In this document: positions 18,101 to 26,876 of the stretch, in pieces
Position numbering within the stretch: the first letter of the stretch is position 1
How the letters are laid out: every line of letters begins with the position of its first letter
From: Pirellulaceae bacterium
GTDB lineage: Bacteria; Planctomycetota; Planctomycetia; Pirellulales; Pirellulaceae
Direction of reading: 5' to 3'
NCBI GenBank assembly: GCA_025459265.1
Contig: JALOQX010000069.1
Coordinates: 1-61,082, forward strand
Length of the DNA: 61,082 nucleotides
Translations under genes and position numbers: made by a program
Notes under the pieces: model-generated
What the model saw: only the letters and a program-made list of their open reading frames with translations
The model's database searches: none
What the model was told of the DNA's origin: nothing

Positions 18101-19132
18101 GACAGCCTCGTCACGTCGGCCGAGTCATGGGAGCCGACCCCCGGGCTGGCGCCCGAGAAGAACCTGGTTGCCACCCTCGAGTCGCTGACCGAGGTCCTCC
18201 TCGGGAGCTGGCTGCAGCACAGCCGGACCCTGCGCCTCTCGGTCCTGGAACGGATCGCCAGTGCCCGCAGCTGGGAACGGCTGGTCAAGTTCATCGAACG
18301 CTACGGAGCCGATGTCTTCACCCAGCGCTTCCTCAGCCTGGGAAATGTGCGCGGCATCCTGCACCAGGGCGTGGGCAACTGGCTGGCTTGTGTGGAGCGG
18401 GAGGCGGGCCCCGACCCACCCTGGAGACTGCTGCAGGAACTGGATTCGCGACTCAGCCGCCAGGAGGCGGTGGACATCCTGTCACTGATCCTGGAGGCCG
18501 TCCTGGAGAACTACGGCGAGTACCGCGACTACAACAGCACCACGACCCAGTCCGATCGCGGCGACTTGCTCTACATGTTCCTCGATTTCCTGCGGCTGCG
18601 GACCGAATATGACCGGGTGTGCTGGCATCTCAAGCCGGTCATCCTGGCCCACGAGATCCTGGTCACGCGCCGTCAGGAGAAGGCCGCCCGGCGGTGGCGA
18701 CGCGCCTTGACCGAACGCATCGGCCAGGAGGCCGAACACTACCTGGAGCGCCTGCGCGCACTGCAGGACACGTACGCCATGCGGATGTCCACTGTCGCGG
18801 ACCGGATCGCCGAACGGTTCGCGCGGCCGATGATCATCGATCGGATGCGGGCGATGGTCCGCCCCGCGATGGCAGAAGCCCAGCGCCCCGGTGCCACCCC
18901 CGTCCTGGAGCTTCTGGAGTACGAAACACAGCGACTGGCGGGCGAGTCGACAGGTCTGGGTTTTGACTTGCCTGTGTGGCTGCTGGCCTTAGAGGAAGAA
19001 GTTGACCGAGCGCGTGAGCCGGCTCATCGTCGTCGCGTCGAGCACGAACTGGCGTCCGTCATGCCATGCGTGGCGCTGTCGCGCGACGAGATCCAGCGGC
19101 AGCTGGCCGCCTGCACGCGCGAACCGGTGTGA
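15107..19132 (+). CDS. 1341-residue helical protein, unknown function
   Basis: A very large cytoplasmic protein: no signal peptide and no transmembrane segment. It is rich in Leu, Ala, Arg and Glu and reads as all-helical with recurring amphipathic helices, like a helical-repeat scaffold. An acidic low-complexity linker (QDERDEDEDEDGG) at about residue 700 divides two long helical regions. I recognise no catalytic motif. ATG 15107 is chosen because the family-like sequence begins there and GGGGG lies at 15094-15098; GTG 15104 directly precedes it. The gene is followed after 57 bases by hydE on the same strand, so they may be cotranscribed, but a common function is not evident. Confidence 0.75.
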   Translation: MAGREQPPTERPSIDAMLGYLNFSSGAPDCQFLAHLNDLCAQFAGTPPAWRGAVRALEAAMPRLASVSATFADISQAQAVVRLLGELLPAYRAFHADLLFHQSEETLFGAFFVGRACEAILQQGAPWEETQRVVSGALARLNDYVGYRPVATLESRRHEAYPHEWLRPVPLYIQGAGVESGRYAAVVARALDILRATDEAILRAAHFDPDLLTELAFDPRAYDFDHPVNKRPNYHFGQWDPHQIDQAGRYRRFVVQQVTLEALWARVEEAADLPQDELLFEAAAVLAGTILMASGISGSGPGVFDSTVTLATLLPTVAAYRDAFYERLLAQATAAHRRRLAREAEQRHQPFGAARQHLNAWLARRRARQLEHVHLAKIFARMGHAEAATRQVQVVPVASARLQCEMDCRLAAGDQAVQRGALTEALTVAGDVVTLLHRAIDCGAVIDPWNLLGFDAHFSLFPALENSVHDHRADDLVALMDNLFGLYARTWSAAAAENAQEICQQVREQFERTASWWRQFAAHEVSSVDAVDAHEVFRAAEHVAESLNLWHQGGAGAGDLRFWAPYAHRFNSPNAFALVVQALLERDDFVASMSLLVHWLSQADHVPLEQGTSSFDALAQQWLLALLQRTREPAQELPPAAAPGDLVRKFFEFLEANADDYWEAPTFALAGPNATADQPVADPDPADVAADADQDERDEDEDEDGGLYSAAYEGVVYTDSADDGIDGELFDIGDATTDELSRESRRIVDRVTFLSSLAKLWKLAAVHNALAAGHAPPASGGLATDAETVQHWIRQTVANHRQLLTLLDQVRRHRIPLAGPDPEALAQYDRQRVVKDALLERIAASCVDVADAGHMMLAAYAARGEGSDPNIGRLGEHFGEESDALVRVLAAVLQGDPQAVRDQWPALLASLAGQSLLYVPLSKDGAAGRESQTRQYVAARCRQVQLQHLLAWLPRRGLWLETCQLIETARRMERNNPVGPGAVTEFDELFKTGYRALVDSLVTSAESWEPTPGLAPEKNLVATLESLTEVLLGSWLQHSRTLRLSVLERIASARSWERLVKFIERYGADVFTQRFLSLGNVRGILHQGVGNWLACVEREAGPDPPWRLLQELDSRLSRQEAVDILSLILEAVLENYGEYRDYNSTTTQSDRGDLLYMFLDFLRLRTEYDRVCWHLKPVILAHEILVTRRQEKAARRWRRALTERIGQEAEHYLERLRALQDTYAMRMSTVADRIAERFARPMIIDRMRAMVRPAMAEAQRPGATPVLELLEYETQRLAGESTGLGFDLPVWLLALEEEVDRAREPAHRRRVEHELASVMPCVALSRDEIQRQLAACTREPV

Positions 19133-19189
19133 ACCCGCGCGCGGCCGCGGTCCCCACCCGGACGGGCGGCGCCGCAGAGGCAAGGGCGC

Positions 19190-20269
19190 ATGAACACGAT
19201 CGCCGAGCTCGTGACCTGGCTGCGAGACGAGGATGCCGCTCGCCTGGCCTCCCTCTGGCAGCACGCGGATCGCGTGCGTCGTCAGTCCGTGGGCGACCAG
19301 GTGCATCTCCGGGGACTCGTCGAATTCTCCAACCATTGCGGCCGAGCCTGTGCCTACTGCGGCCTGCGGCGAGACCACCACGAGCTGGTTCGCTACCGCA
19401 TGACCGAGGACGAGATCCTGCAGTGCGCCCAGCAGGCCGTGTCGTTCGGTTACGGCACACTGGTCCTGCAATCGGGCGAAGACTTCGGCGCGGGCACCGA
19501 TTGGGTGACCGCGCTCGTACGGCGGATCAAGCGGCAGACGCCTCTGGCCGTGACGTTGAGTCTGGGTGAGCGCCGGCCGGAGGAACTGGCCGCGTGGCGC
19601 GCGGCCGGCGCGGATCGCTACCTGCTGCGGTTCGAAACCTCCAACCGACGGCTCTTTGAGCGCGTGCACCCGCCGCGACCCGGCGAACCTCCCTCGGACC
19701 GCATCGGGCTCTTGCGGACACTCCGCCAGCTGGGCTACGAGGTCGGCAGTGGCGTGATGGTCGGCATTCCGGGACAAACGTATGACGATCTGGCGCACGA
19801 CATCCGGTTGTTCCGGGAGCTGGACCTGGACATGATCGGCGTCGGTCCGTATCTGCCGCATCCCGCGACACCGCTGGCGGATCCGGTCGGCCGTCCCTCC
19901 GTGCCCCCCGCCGACCAGGTTCCCAGCAGCGAACTGATGACCTGCAAGGTGATTGCGCTGGCGCGGCTGACCTGCCCGCGTGCAAATATCCCCGCCACGA
20001 CCGCGTTGGCTACCATCAGTCCGGATCGTGGTCGGGAGCTCGGCCTGCAGCGCGGAGCGAATATCATCATGCCCAACCTGACGCCGGCCAGGTATCGCGC
20101 GTTGTACGAGATCTATCCGGAGAAGGCGTGCCTGCGCGAGACCGCGGACCAATGTCACGCGGGCCTTGCCTCGCGCATTGAACAGCTCGGACGCGAGATC
20201 GGCGGCGGCCGCGGTGACTCCCCCAACTTCGTGCACCGCCGCGACGCATCCGCCGCGAATGACGCGTGA
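19190..20269 (+). CDS. hydE: HydE-type radical SAM protein
   Basis: 359 residues. The radical SAM cluster motif is C50-x3-C54-x2-C57 followed by GLR, which is typical of HydE, the maturase that helps build the dithiomethylamine bridge of the [FeFe]-hydrogenase H-cluster. Further HydE-like strings are YRMTEDEIL, VLQSGED, GSGVMVGIPGQTYDDLA, YLPHPATPLAD and the C-terminal PATTALATISPDRGRELGLQ with MPNLTPARYR. The close relative PylB (methylornithine synthase) is an alternative, but the C-terminal pattern favours HydE. HydF, HydG and hydrogenase genes are not in the window. Its ATG follows GAGGCAAGGG. A 7-bp repeat array lies just downstream. Confidence 0.85.
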   Translation: MNTIAELVTWLRDEDAARLASLWQHADRVRRQSVGDQVHLRGLVEFSNHCGRACAYCGLRRDHHELVRYRMTEDEILQCAQQAVSFGYGTLVLQSGEDFGAGTDWVTALVRRIKRQTPLAVTLSLGERRPEELAAWRAAGADRYLLRFETSNRRLFERVHPPRPGEPPSDRIGLLRTLRQLGYEVGSGVMVGIPGQTYDDLAHDIRLFRELDLDMIGVGPYLPHPATPLADPVGRPSVPPADQVPSSELMTCKVIALARLTCPRANIPATTALATISPDRGRELGLQRGANIIMPNLTPARYRALYEIYPEKACLRETADQCHAGLASRIEQLGREIGGGRGDSPNFVHRRDASAANDA

Positions 20270-20299
20270 CGTGCGAGAAGAACGATGAGCACTCCTTCA

Positions 20300-20397
<98 letters not shown>

Positions 20398-20413
20398 TTC
20401 GCACACCGCCCGC

Positions 20414-21556
20414 TCACAGCAGGTCGGGCCAGAGGGCATCACTCACCAGGAGGCCTTCTCGCGTGAGGCGGATGCGGTCGCCGGTGTCCTGCACGAGTCC
20501 CCAGGCGGCGAAACGGCGCAGCGGGCGGCCGGCCAGTTCGTCCAGGTCGCAGCCGGTGCGCTGGCGGAACTCCGCCCGGGAAATGCCTTCGAGCATCCGC
20601 AGCCGAAACACGAGCATCTCGCGGGCGCGGTCCACCGCCGTCAGCCGTTCCGACTCGGCCACCGGCGAGAGACCCGCCCGGACGCGGCGCAGGTAGGTGA
20701 ACGTGCTGCGGTGATTCGTTTCGCGGCACCCGTCCACGTAGCGTGCGGCGCCGGGGCCCACGGCCAAATACGGCTCACCGCGCCAGTAGACCTCGTTGTG
20801 GCGACAGCGGTGCCCGGGCCGCGCGAAATTCGAGACCTCGTAGTGTTCCCAGCCGGCCGCGATCAAGCGGTCCCAGGCCAGTTCGAGCCGCGCGCGCTGG
20901 GTCTCTTCGTCGGGCGGCCGCAGGGTGCCCCGGAGTCGCCGGCCCCAGAAGGTCGTGCCCTTTTCGAAGGTGAGCGTGTAGACCGACAGATGGTCCGGTT
21001 CCAGCGCCAACGCTGCATCGAGATCCGCGCGCCACTGGTCGCCGGTTTCGCCGGGCACCGCACAGATCAGGTCCAGCGACACAGAGGGGAACGCGGCGCG
21101 TACGAGCGGGTAGATCTGCCGGATGTCGGCCGGACGGTGCGTGCGCTGGAGCTGTTCCAGTTTGTGCGGATCGAAGGATTGCGCGCCCAGGCTGAGCCGA
21201 TTGACGCCGGCGGCGCGCAGTGCCTCGAGTCGCGCCGGGTCGAGGCCATCCGGATTGGCCTCGGCCGACCACTCATAGCCGTCGCGCGGCGGACAGGTCT
21301 CGCGAAGCAGCGCGCACAAGCGGGCCAGCCGTGCGGGTGTCAGCGCCGTGGGTGTGCCGCCGCCAAGGTACAGCGTGTCGACGGGCACGGGGCCCCCGAC
21401 CGACCGCAGCTCCTGCTCGATGGCCTGCAGGTACGGCTCCTGCAGATCGTCGCGGCCCGCCACCACCGTGAAGTTGCAGTAACCGCAGCGGCGGCGGCAG
21501 AAGGGCACGTGGACGTACACGGCGCGCGGTGCCGCGGGCGGGGGATCTTCCACCAT
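20414..21556 (-). CDS. hemW: radical SAM heme chaperone HemW
   Basis: 380 residues. The motif VHVPFC-x3-C-x2-C-N-F (Cys at 20, 24, 27) is the HemW type, with Phe in place of the fourth Cys of HemN, so it is a heme-trafficking chaperone and not coproporphyrinogen oxidase by family knowledge. Other family strings are YLGGGTPTAL, GVNRLSLGAQSFD, DLICAVPGETGDQW and HLSVYTLTFEKGT. I chose ATG 21556, which has GGGGAG four bases upstream; GTG 21577 would overlap the RNase Z-like gene. It is the third gene in a minus-strand run scpA, RNase Z-like, hemW. Confidence 0.9.
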   Translation of the reverse strand: MVEDPPPAAPRAVYVHVPFCRRRCGYCNFTVVAGRDDLQEPYLQAIEQELRSVGGPVPVDTLYLGGGTPTALTPARLARLCALLRETCPPRDGYEWSAEANPDGLDPARLEALRAAGVNRLSLGAQSFDPHKLEQLQRTHRPADIRQIYPLVRAAFPSVSLDLICAVPGETGDQWRADLDAALALEPDHLSVYTLTFEKGTTFWGRRLRGTLRPPDEETQRARLELAWDRLIAAGWEHYEVSNFARPGHRCRHNEVYWRGEPYLAVGPGAARYVDGCRETNHRSTFTYLRRVRAGLSPVAESERLTAVDRAREMLVFRLRMLEGISRAEFRQRTGCDLDELAGRPLRRFAAWGLVQDTGDRIRLTREGLLVSDALWPDLL

Positions 21557-21567
21557 GGCGCTCCCCG

Positions 21568-22407
21568 TCAGAGCCACAGATGGGCGCGGCCCCCCAACAG
21601 GTCGGGCAGGGCCTTCGTCACGAACTCGCGAATCTGCCGCGCATGATAGCGGGTGCTGAAGTGGGCAAACAGGACCTGTTCGTTCTGGAACCGGTCCCGT
21701 CGCTGCACGATATCGTCCAGGTGCAGGTGCCCATGTTTGTGGATCTTGTCCTTGCGGTGACTCGGCGCGACAAACGTCATCTCGGCAATCAGGATTTCCG
21801 CGCGATACATATCGGGGTTGTCATCGAGTCCTTCGGGACGGCTGTCCCCCAGGTACGCCACGCGCGGCAACCGCGTCTCGGCCACGACGTCCACGCCGGA
21901 GAGCCGCAGGTCGCGGATCTCGTCGCCGCTCAGATGCGTATACTCCGGGCGCAGCTTGCGGCGGCGTTCCCAGACGATGTAGCCCAGCGACGGCACGGTG
22001 TGGGCCGTCGCGTGGGCCGTGACGAGCAGCTCGCGGGAGAGCGCGATTTCGTCACCTGGCCGGACGGCCACCAGATCGCAGGGGAGCCGCCCCCGATCCA
22101 AACGGCTCACCAGCCGGAGCAAATGCTGCATGATGTCGACCGCGTGCGCGGGCAGGTAGATCGTAGGCGGCTCCATCTTCATCATCCGCCGCCGCGCGAT
22201 GTAGACGGGCAGCGCCGCGATGTGGTCGAGATGCGTGTGCGAGACAAACCAGACGGGCGTGCCCATGAACTCCCAAGGCTGTGCGCCGAGATCGAACCCC
22301 AGTTTGAGTTCGGGGATCCGCCAGTACGTCTGCACGGCGGCACGCGAATAGCCTTCGACGGTCAGCCCCTTGTGCACGAGCGTCTTGATAGGAGCGTTTT
22401 TCGGCAT
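21568..22407 (-). CDS. RNase Z-like metallo-beta-lactamase-fold hydrolase
   Basis: 279 residues. The zinc motif HTHLDH (57-62) and later His/Asp ligands (a [16 protein letters not shown] strand, YLGDSRPEG, and [11 protein letters not shown] near the C-terminus) match the RNase Z/ElaC group that trims tRNA 3' ends, though the small exosite arm is not clearly seen. It may instead be another phosphodiesterase of this fold. The start ATG is the one giving [15 protein letters not shown]; longer frames upstream run through the ScpA gap and lack family pattern. It lies 11 bases upstream of the hemW start and 82 bases downstream of scpA. Confidence 0.82.
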   Translation of the reverse strand: MPKNAPIKTLVHKGLTVEGYSRAAVQTYWRIPELKLGFDLGAQPWEFMGTPVWFVSHTHLDHIAALPVYIARRRMMKMEPPTIYLPAHAVDIMQHLLRLVSRLDRGRLPCDLVAVRPGDEIALSRELLVTAHATAHTVPSLGYIVWERRRKLRPEYTHLSGDEIRDLRLSGVDVVAETRLPRVAYLGDSRPEGLDDNPDMYRAEILIAEMTFVAPSHRKDKIHKHGHLHLDDIVQRRDRFQNEQVLFAHFSTRYHARQIREFVTKALPDLLGGRAHLWL

Positions 22408-22489
22408 CGCAGTTCCTGGACCGAGGGCGGCGCTGAGCGAGGGCGGCGTTCCCGAGCGTCCTGATCGTAGCATAATCCCGCGCCGCCGT

Positions 22490-23290
22490 TCAGCGTGGCT
22501 GTGCCGGGCGATTCGGCTCGGGCACCGGCGCGGAGCCGTATTCATCGACTTCCGACAGGTCCAGCGGCGCGGCGAACCGCGAACCGGGCGAAATCCAGAT
22601 CTCCCCCTGCTCCTGCTCCTGGTGCGTGTGCACGCTGTGATGTCGCACGAGTTCCAGCAGGGCCAGGAAGACGCCGATGAGCGCGGCCTTGGGCATGCCG
22701 GGCTCGAACATCTCGGAAAACGCCACACGCCCCTGGGCCACGAGCCGTTGGTGAATGCGCTCCATGTGCACGTGAATCGGCGTGTCGTCGTACACAATGC
22801 TCGCCGGCTGCGCCGCCCGGCTGTCACGCATGATGCGCCCAAAAGCGCTGACCAGATCCCACAACTCCATCTCCTGAATCGGTCGGTCGGCCGGGTCGAC
22901 ACGCCGCGGCGGCAAATCGTCCGCCAGCCGCGCGTACCGCGATTGCCACTGTCGGCTGCGTTCCTCCAACACGCTCGCCGCGTCCTTGTACTTCTTGTAC
23001 TCCAACAACTGCTCCACCAGCTGCCCGCGGGGGTCGTCCAGCGGCGCCTGGTCCTCATCCGCCTGCGGCAGCACCTGCCGCGACTTGATCTCAACCAGTA
23101 TGCTGGCCAACTCCAGGAAATCCCCCACCGCGTCGACATCCAGGACTTCCAGCACCGTGAGGTAGTCCAGGTATTGCTGCGTGATCAGGGCGATCGGAAT
23201 GTCGGTGATCTCGACCTCGTGCTTGCGCACCAGGAACAGCAGCAGGTCCAGCGGACCGCGGTACGTATCAAGTGTTACGCTGAAGCTCAT
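22490..23290 (-). CDS. scpA: segregation and condensation protein A
   Basis: 266 residues. The N-terminus ([35 protein letters not shown]) is diagnostic of the kleisin ScpA, which bridges SMC heads with ScpB to condense chromosomes. [17 protein letters not shown] follows, and a winged-helix C-terminal part ([17 protein letters not shown]) is present. The tail has polar Pro-rich residues. The start is the ATG giving [13 protein letters not shown]. ScpB is not adjacent but lies about 6.3 kb away near 30 kb, in a different gene context. Confidence 0.92.
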   Translation of the reverse strand: MSFSVTLDTYRGPLDLLLFLVRKHEVEITDIPIALITQQYLDYLTVLEVLDVDAVGDFLELASILVEIKSRQVLPQADEDQAPLDDPRGQLVEQLLEYKKYKDAASVLEERSRQWQSRYARLADDLPPRRVDPADRPIQEMELWDLVSAFGRIMRDSRAAQPASIVYDDTPIHVHMERIHQRLVAQGRVAFSEMFEPGMPKAALIGVFLALLELVRHHSVHTHQEQEQGEIWISPGSRFAAPLDLSEVDEYGSAPVPEPNRPAQPR

Positions 23291-23687
23291 CGTCCACCCA
23301 GGCCACGCTGTCCACCCCGCCACCCCCCCTCCGGGGATCGCCCGTGTCGGGGAGTACTCCCGTTGCGTGTAATAATCGGTACGCTCGGCACGGATTCTCC
23401 AATCTGACGGGCAAGCTGGCAAGTCGGGCGAGCCGGTGAAGTTGCGGCGTCCGCCGGGTCGCGACGGTCGATGCCGTGCAGATGTTAGAATTTTGCCAGG
23501 AATTTATCGTAGGTGGCAGGGCGGGCGTTTGGTATATTCGTGGTGCTCTGCGGGAACCGCGTGGTGTGGTTCCCTGCAGTCCGCGGAACCTGGATGTCTC
23601 CCGGAGAACCAACTTCGCAGTCGGCATGGCAAGCCGGTGTGTTCCTCGTTCGTTTACTCGGGCGCCGATCGCAGCGGGGTCGCGAGG
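23291..23687. other. divergent intergenic region
   Basis: About 400 bases between divergent scpA and the pentapeptide-repeat gene. It is less GC-rich than its surroundings in the middle. A TATATT at 23533-23538 could be a -10 element for the plus-strand gene, but no matching -35 at proper spacing is visible. Confidence 0.4.
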
Positions 23688-24320
23688 ATGATAGAGATCA
23701 AGCACAGAGAAACTGGCCAGGTTCTTCTGCAGATCGACGCCGAGTCTGCGGCGAGCCACTGTTTTGACAGTTGCCGACTGCCGGGAGCGAACTTTGCCGG
23801 GATGGACCTGCGGAAGGCGGATTTTCACAACGCGGACGTGCGTGAGGCGGATTTCAGCAACTGCAATCTCGAGGGGGCGACGTTTCACAGCGCCAGCTTG
23901 ACGGGCGCGAGTTTTGTCCACGCGAATTTGCGCGGGGTCAACTTCACGGATGCGCTGCTGGAGGGCGCTCAGCTGCGCGACACCGAATGTGCGGGCGCCA
24001 TCTTTCGTTATGCCCGGCTGCCCAAAGCCGATCTGACCGGCGCGAATCTGACGGGGGCGGATCTGAGCGTGGCGGATCTGCGCGGCAATCTGAACGAGGC
24101 CAATCTGACGCGGGCGGATTTGCGGGGCGCGGATCTGACCGGCGCCAACCTGATCGGCGCCAACCTGACGCTCTCCAACATGTTCGATGCCAAGCTGGCG
24201 GACGCCAAGATGGCGCGCATCAAGATGGAGGGGGCGATCGGTCCGCACGGGCAGCGGGTCGGTGCGACCGTGGCCACGCGACGCAAGACGGCGCGTCCCT
24301 GGTGGCAGTTCTGGGCCTGA
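23688..24320 (+). CDS. pentapeptide-repeat protein
   Basis: 210 residues. From about residue 30 to 180 the sequence is built of A(D/N)LXX pentapeptides (for example ADFSNCNLEGATFHSASLTGA, and ADLTGANLTGADLSVADLRG), which fold as a right-handed quadrilateral beta helix. The short N-terminal strand region (MIEIKHRETGQVLLQI) and a basic Trp-rich tail flank the helix. Such proteins bind partners or mimic DNA in some families; the function here is unknown. No signal peptide is present. ATG 23688 is chosen because it begins the coherent N-terminus. It converges on larA. Confidence 0.9.
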   Translation: MIEIKHRETGQVLLQIDAESAASHCFDSCRLPGANFAGMDLRKADFHNADVREADFSNCNLEGATFHSASLTGASFVHANLRGVNFTDALLEGAQLRDTECAGAIFRYARLPKADLTGANLTGADLSVADLRGNLNEANLTRADLRGADLTGANLIGANLTLSNMFDAKLADAKMARIKMEGAIGPHGQRVGATVATRRKTARPWWQFWA

Positions 24321-24333
24321 GCCGCGCGGCGAC

Positions 24334-25605
24334 TCACGCCACCTGCGCCAACACGTACGGGCCCTTGGGAATCACCGCGATCGTGGCGCGCTCGCCATAG
24401 GCGGCCAGCGCCTGTGCCACCGCGTGTTCCACGGTCGGCGCGCTGCGCACGAAGAGCCGATTCAAGACGTCGGGGGACAGGCCGTCACTGACCATCGTCA
24501 CGTGCGCGCGTCGACGCACCTTGGCCAGCTCCTCCAACTGCCACTGGTCCATCACGAAATAGTCCGTCGACTGGATGCGCTGCACAAACGTCTCGAGGTC
24601 GGAAAACTCCTCGAACAGCCGGGCAAAGGGCGGACTGCCCACGCCTTCACTCAGGCTGGCCGCAATGATGATCGTGCCGCCCGGTCTGACAATCGGCAGC
24701 GCGCCGGTCATGCCTTTGATGGACTGGTAGAAGGTCGTGTCGAGCGGATACCCGGCGCTGCTGGTGACGACGATGTCCACCAGTTCGTCCACGTGATCCG
24801 TGACGACCTGGCGAACGTACGCGACGCCTTCGAGGAACGCGGCTTCCATGTCTCCGGCGACGAACTTGAGCGGGCGGCGATGGTCGTCCAGGACCACGTT
24901 GAGGATGAAATCGCACCCGGCGCGGCGACCAATCCACGTATTCTCCTCATGGACGGGATTGCCGTCCAGGATGCCGCAGTCCGCGCGCGGATGCTCGAGA
25001 AACTGCGGGCTGTGCCAGACGCGGACCGTGTCCAGCGCGGCGATGCCGGGACAGATCAGTTTGCGTCCGCCCGAATAGCCGGCCATCAGATGCGGCTCGA
25101 TCAGCCCCACGGTGATCTTCAGATCGGCCTGCACATAGCGTGAATCGATCCACATCGGCACGCCGCGCGGGCTCGCTCCCAGAAACGTGTGTTCCTCGCG
25201 CACCTGGCCGTGGTGGTTCTCGACGCGGTACTGCCGGGCGATGTCCGGACCGAGAATCTCGACCAGCTCGTCCCCTTCGTTGGGGCGATGCAGCCCGGTG
25301 GCGATCAGGATCAGGATCTTGTCGCGCGGGATCCCGGCCTGTTCGAGTGTCGCCAGAACGGGGGGCAGCATGAGCGCATTGGGCACGGGGCGGGTGATGT
25401 CGCAGACGACGATGCAGGCGTCGCGTTTGCCCGCAGCCAGCGCAGCCAGCGGGGGCGTGCCGGTCGGCCGGGCGAGCACCTGGGCCAGCGCCGTGACGGG
25501 ATCGGCCAGCGGCTGCGCCGGCTGATACGCCAGGGTCCGGACGACCTGCGCGTCGGGCAGTTCCACGTCGAGTCCCTGGCGGCCGTATTCCAGGCGGACA
25601 CGCAT
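24334..25605 (-). CDS. larA: nickel-pincer lactate racemase family protein
   Basis: 423 residues of the LarA family. All cofactor and catalytic residues known from the Lactobacillus enzyme are seen two positions earlier: Asp69 and Arg72 (VVCDITRP), His106 (ATGLHRP), His172 (IEPHLMAG), Lys182 ([11 protein letters not shown], the residue that anchors the nickel-pincer nucleotide) and His198 (VRVWHSPQ). It should therefore bind the cofactor and racemise or epimerise a 2-hydroxy acid; the family includes enzymes for substrates other than lactate. LarB, LarC and LarE, which make the cofactor, are not in this window. It starts 3 bases after the small basic protein gene. Confidence 0.88.
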   Translation of the reverse strand: MRVRLEYGRQGLDVELPDAQVVRTLAYQPAQPLADPVTALAQVLARPTGTPPLAALAAGKRDACIVVCDITRPVPNALMLPPVLATLEQAGIPRDKILILIATGLHRPNEGDELVEILGPDIARQYRVENHHGQVREEHTFLGASPRGVPMWIDSRYVQADLKITVGLIEPHLMAGYSGGRKLICPGIAALDTVRVWHSPQFLEHPRADCGILDGNPVHEENTWIGRRAGCDFILNVVLDDHRRPLKFVAGDMEAAFLEGVAYVRQVVTDHVDELVDIVVTSSAGYPLDTTFYQSIKGMTGALPIVRPGGTIIIAASLSEGVGSPPFARLFEEFSDLETFVQRIQSTDYFVMDQWQLEELAKVRRRAHVTMVSDGLSPDVLNRLFVRSAPTVEHAVAQALAAYGERATIAVIPKGPYVLAQVA

Positions 25606-25608
25606 CGA

Positions 25609-25812
25609 CTAGGTTTCCTCTTCCGCCTTCTTGGCCTTCTTCTTCTTTTTCAAGGCGACCTTCGGCACCAGGACCTTGGGCAGGCCCAAGACGGGGTCGC
25701 CCTCCTCCCACCGCTCGGATTCCTTCAACTTCTCAATGCGTTCGGCACGCGTCAGCACGTTGCGGGACCGGACGGACGCCGCGCGGATCCTGAGGCTTTT
25801 ATCAATGGTCAT
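25609..25812 (-). CDS. PVC-type small basic protein
   Basis: 67 residues. It begins TIDKSLRIRAASVRSRNVLTRAERIEKL, has a Gly-Leu-Pro-Lys-Val centre (GLPKVLVPK) and ends in a run of lysines (KKKKKAKKAEEET). This pattern fits a small basic protein family I recall from Planctomycetota, Verrucomicrobiota and Chlamydiota, suspected to be ribosome-associated; I cannot confirm it by search. ATG 25812 is preferred because AGGAG lies 9 bases upstream; ATG 25818 is only 3 bases from it. It is followed at once by larA, so they are likely cotranscribed. Confidence 0.8.
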   Translation of the reverse strand: MTIDKSLRIRAASVRSRNVLTRAERIEKLKESERWEEGDPVLGLPKVLVPKVALKKKKKAKKAEEET

Positions 25813-25945
25813 CGACATCTGCTCCTGCCGTTTCGCCGCGAATCGGGGTGAGCTCCGAGTATAGAGTTTGGCACCCCGACGGGCAACCGCGCCGGTGTCC
25901 CGCCGCGTCCCGGTGCAGCTCTGCGCGCCCGGCCGGCCCCGGGGA

Positions 25946-26821
25946 TCATTCGTCGTCCGCTTCGACGGCCCGAATGGCCCGCAGGAACTCGCCGACCGTC
26001 GCCGGCCGTTCGTGGGGGTTGGGACGCAGGCAGCGCATGATGGCCTTGGCCAGCGTCCGGTTCAGCGTGGGGCGGTATTCCAGCACGTCCCGCGGGAGCT
26101 GGGTGTCATGGGCCAACGCGGCCTGGCCGGTCGTGTCCGTCACCGGCCACGGCAGCTCATAGGTGCAGATCTGGTAGGCAGATACCCCCATGGCAAACAC
26201 GTCCAGCCGCTGGTCCGTGGCCCGGCGGCGGACCAGTTCCGGCGCCATGTACAGGGGCGTGCCGGTCCGGTTGCCCGGCTGCATGAACTCAGGAAGCATG
26301 GGTACCGACAGGCCGAAATCGATCAGCTTGATGTTGCCGGTGTCCGCCTCGTAGATGAAATTCCGCGGGCAGACGTCCCGGTGGATGAACTGCCGGCTGT
26401 GCACATATTCCACCGCTTCGGCCATCTGCCGCACCAGGCGCAGGCGCTGACCTTCCAGACACCGGTCCCGGTTATAGAGGAGCTGGTGCAGGCCGGGCCC
26501 GCGGACATACTCCATCACGATGAACGGCAGCCCGTCGTGGGTCGTACCGTGCTCATACGTCTCCACCACCAAGGGATGGTGCATGCCGGCGGCAATCTCC
26601 CCTTCGCTGGGCTTCTTGAGTCCCTTGAACCGCGCTTCGAACACAGCGAGTTTGTCGCGATCGGCGATCTTCAGCCCCACCACCCGTTCCAGCTTGCGGT
26701 CGCGGGCCATGTAGAACTTCGACATGGTTCCCGACACGGCCTCGCGCAGGATCTCAAACCGCGTGCGCACATCCACGCGGTCGCTGTGAAACATGGCCTG
26801 CAGCCGCTCGAAAAAACCCAT
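25946..26821 (-). CDS. Ser/Thr protein kinase (single-domain)
   Basis: 291 residues, essentially only a kinase domain. Lys51 (VVGLKI), HRD (147-149) with the catalytic loop HRDVCPRN, DFG (168-170), APE (193-195) and DVFAMGVSAYQICTYELPW are present, so activity is expected. The nucleotide loop (LREAVSGTMSKFYMARD) is poorly glycine-conserved. The catalytic loop has Cys-Pro where Lys-Pro/x is usual, so the loop lysine is replaced (HRDVCPRN versus HRDLKPxN); this resembles tyrosine-kinase-like or atypical variants and could change activity. No sensor or membrane domain follows. It is 55 bases downstream of accD on the same strand. Confidence 0.88.
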   Translation of the reverse strand: MGFFERLQAMFHSDRVDVRTRFEILREAVSGTMSKFYMARDRKLERVVGLKIADRDKLAVFEARFKGLKKPSEGEIAAGMHHPLVVETYEHGTTHDGLPFIVMEYVRGPGLHQLLYNRDRCLEGQRLRLVRQMAEAVEYVHSRQFIHRDVCPRNFIYEADTGNIKLIDFGLSVPMLPEFMQPGNRTGTPLYMAPELVRRRATDQRLDVFAMGVSAYQICTYELPWPVTDTTGQAALAHDTQLPRDVLEYRPTLNRTLAKAIMRCLRPNPHERPATVGEFLRAIRAVEADDE

Positions 26822-26876
26822 GCTGTCAATCTAGGTTGCGGAGGCGGTTCGAGCAACATCCGCGGCGGGAAACGGG

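Noticed and set aside
23268-24248. Repetitive gene on the minus strand opposite the pentapeptide gene
   Set aside because: It is the antisense of A(D/N)LXX codons and shows only a mirrored repeat with no family pattern.
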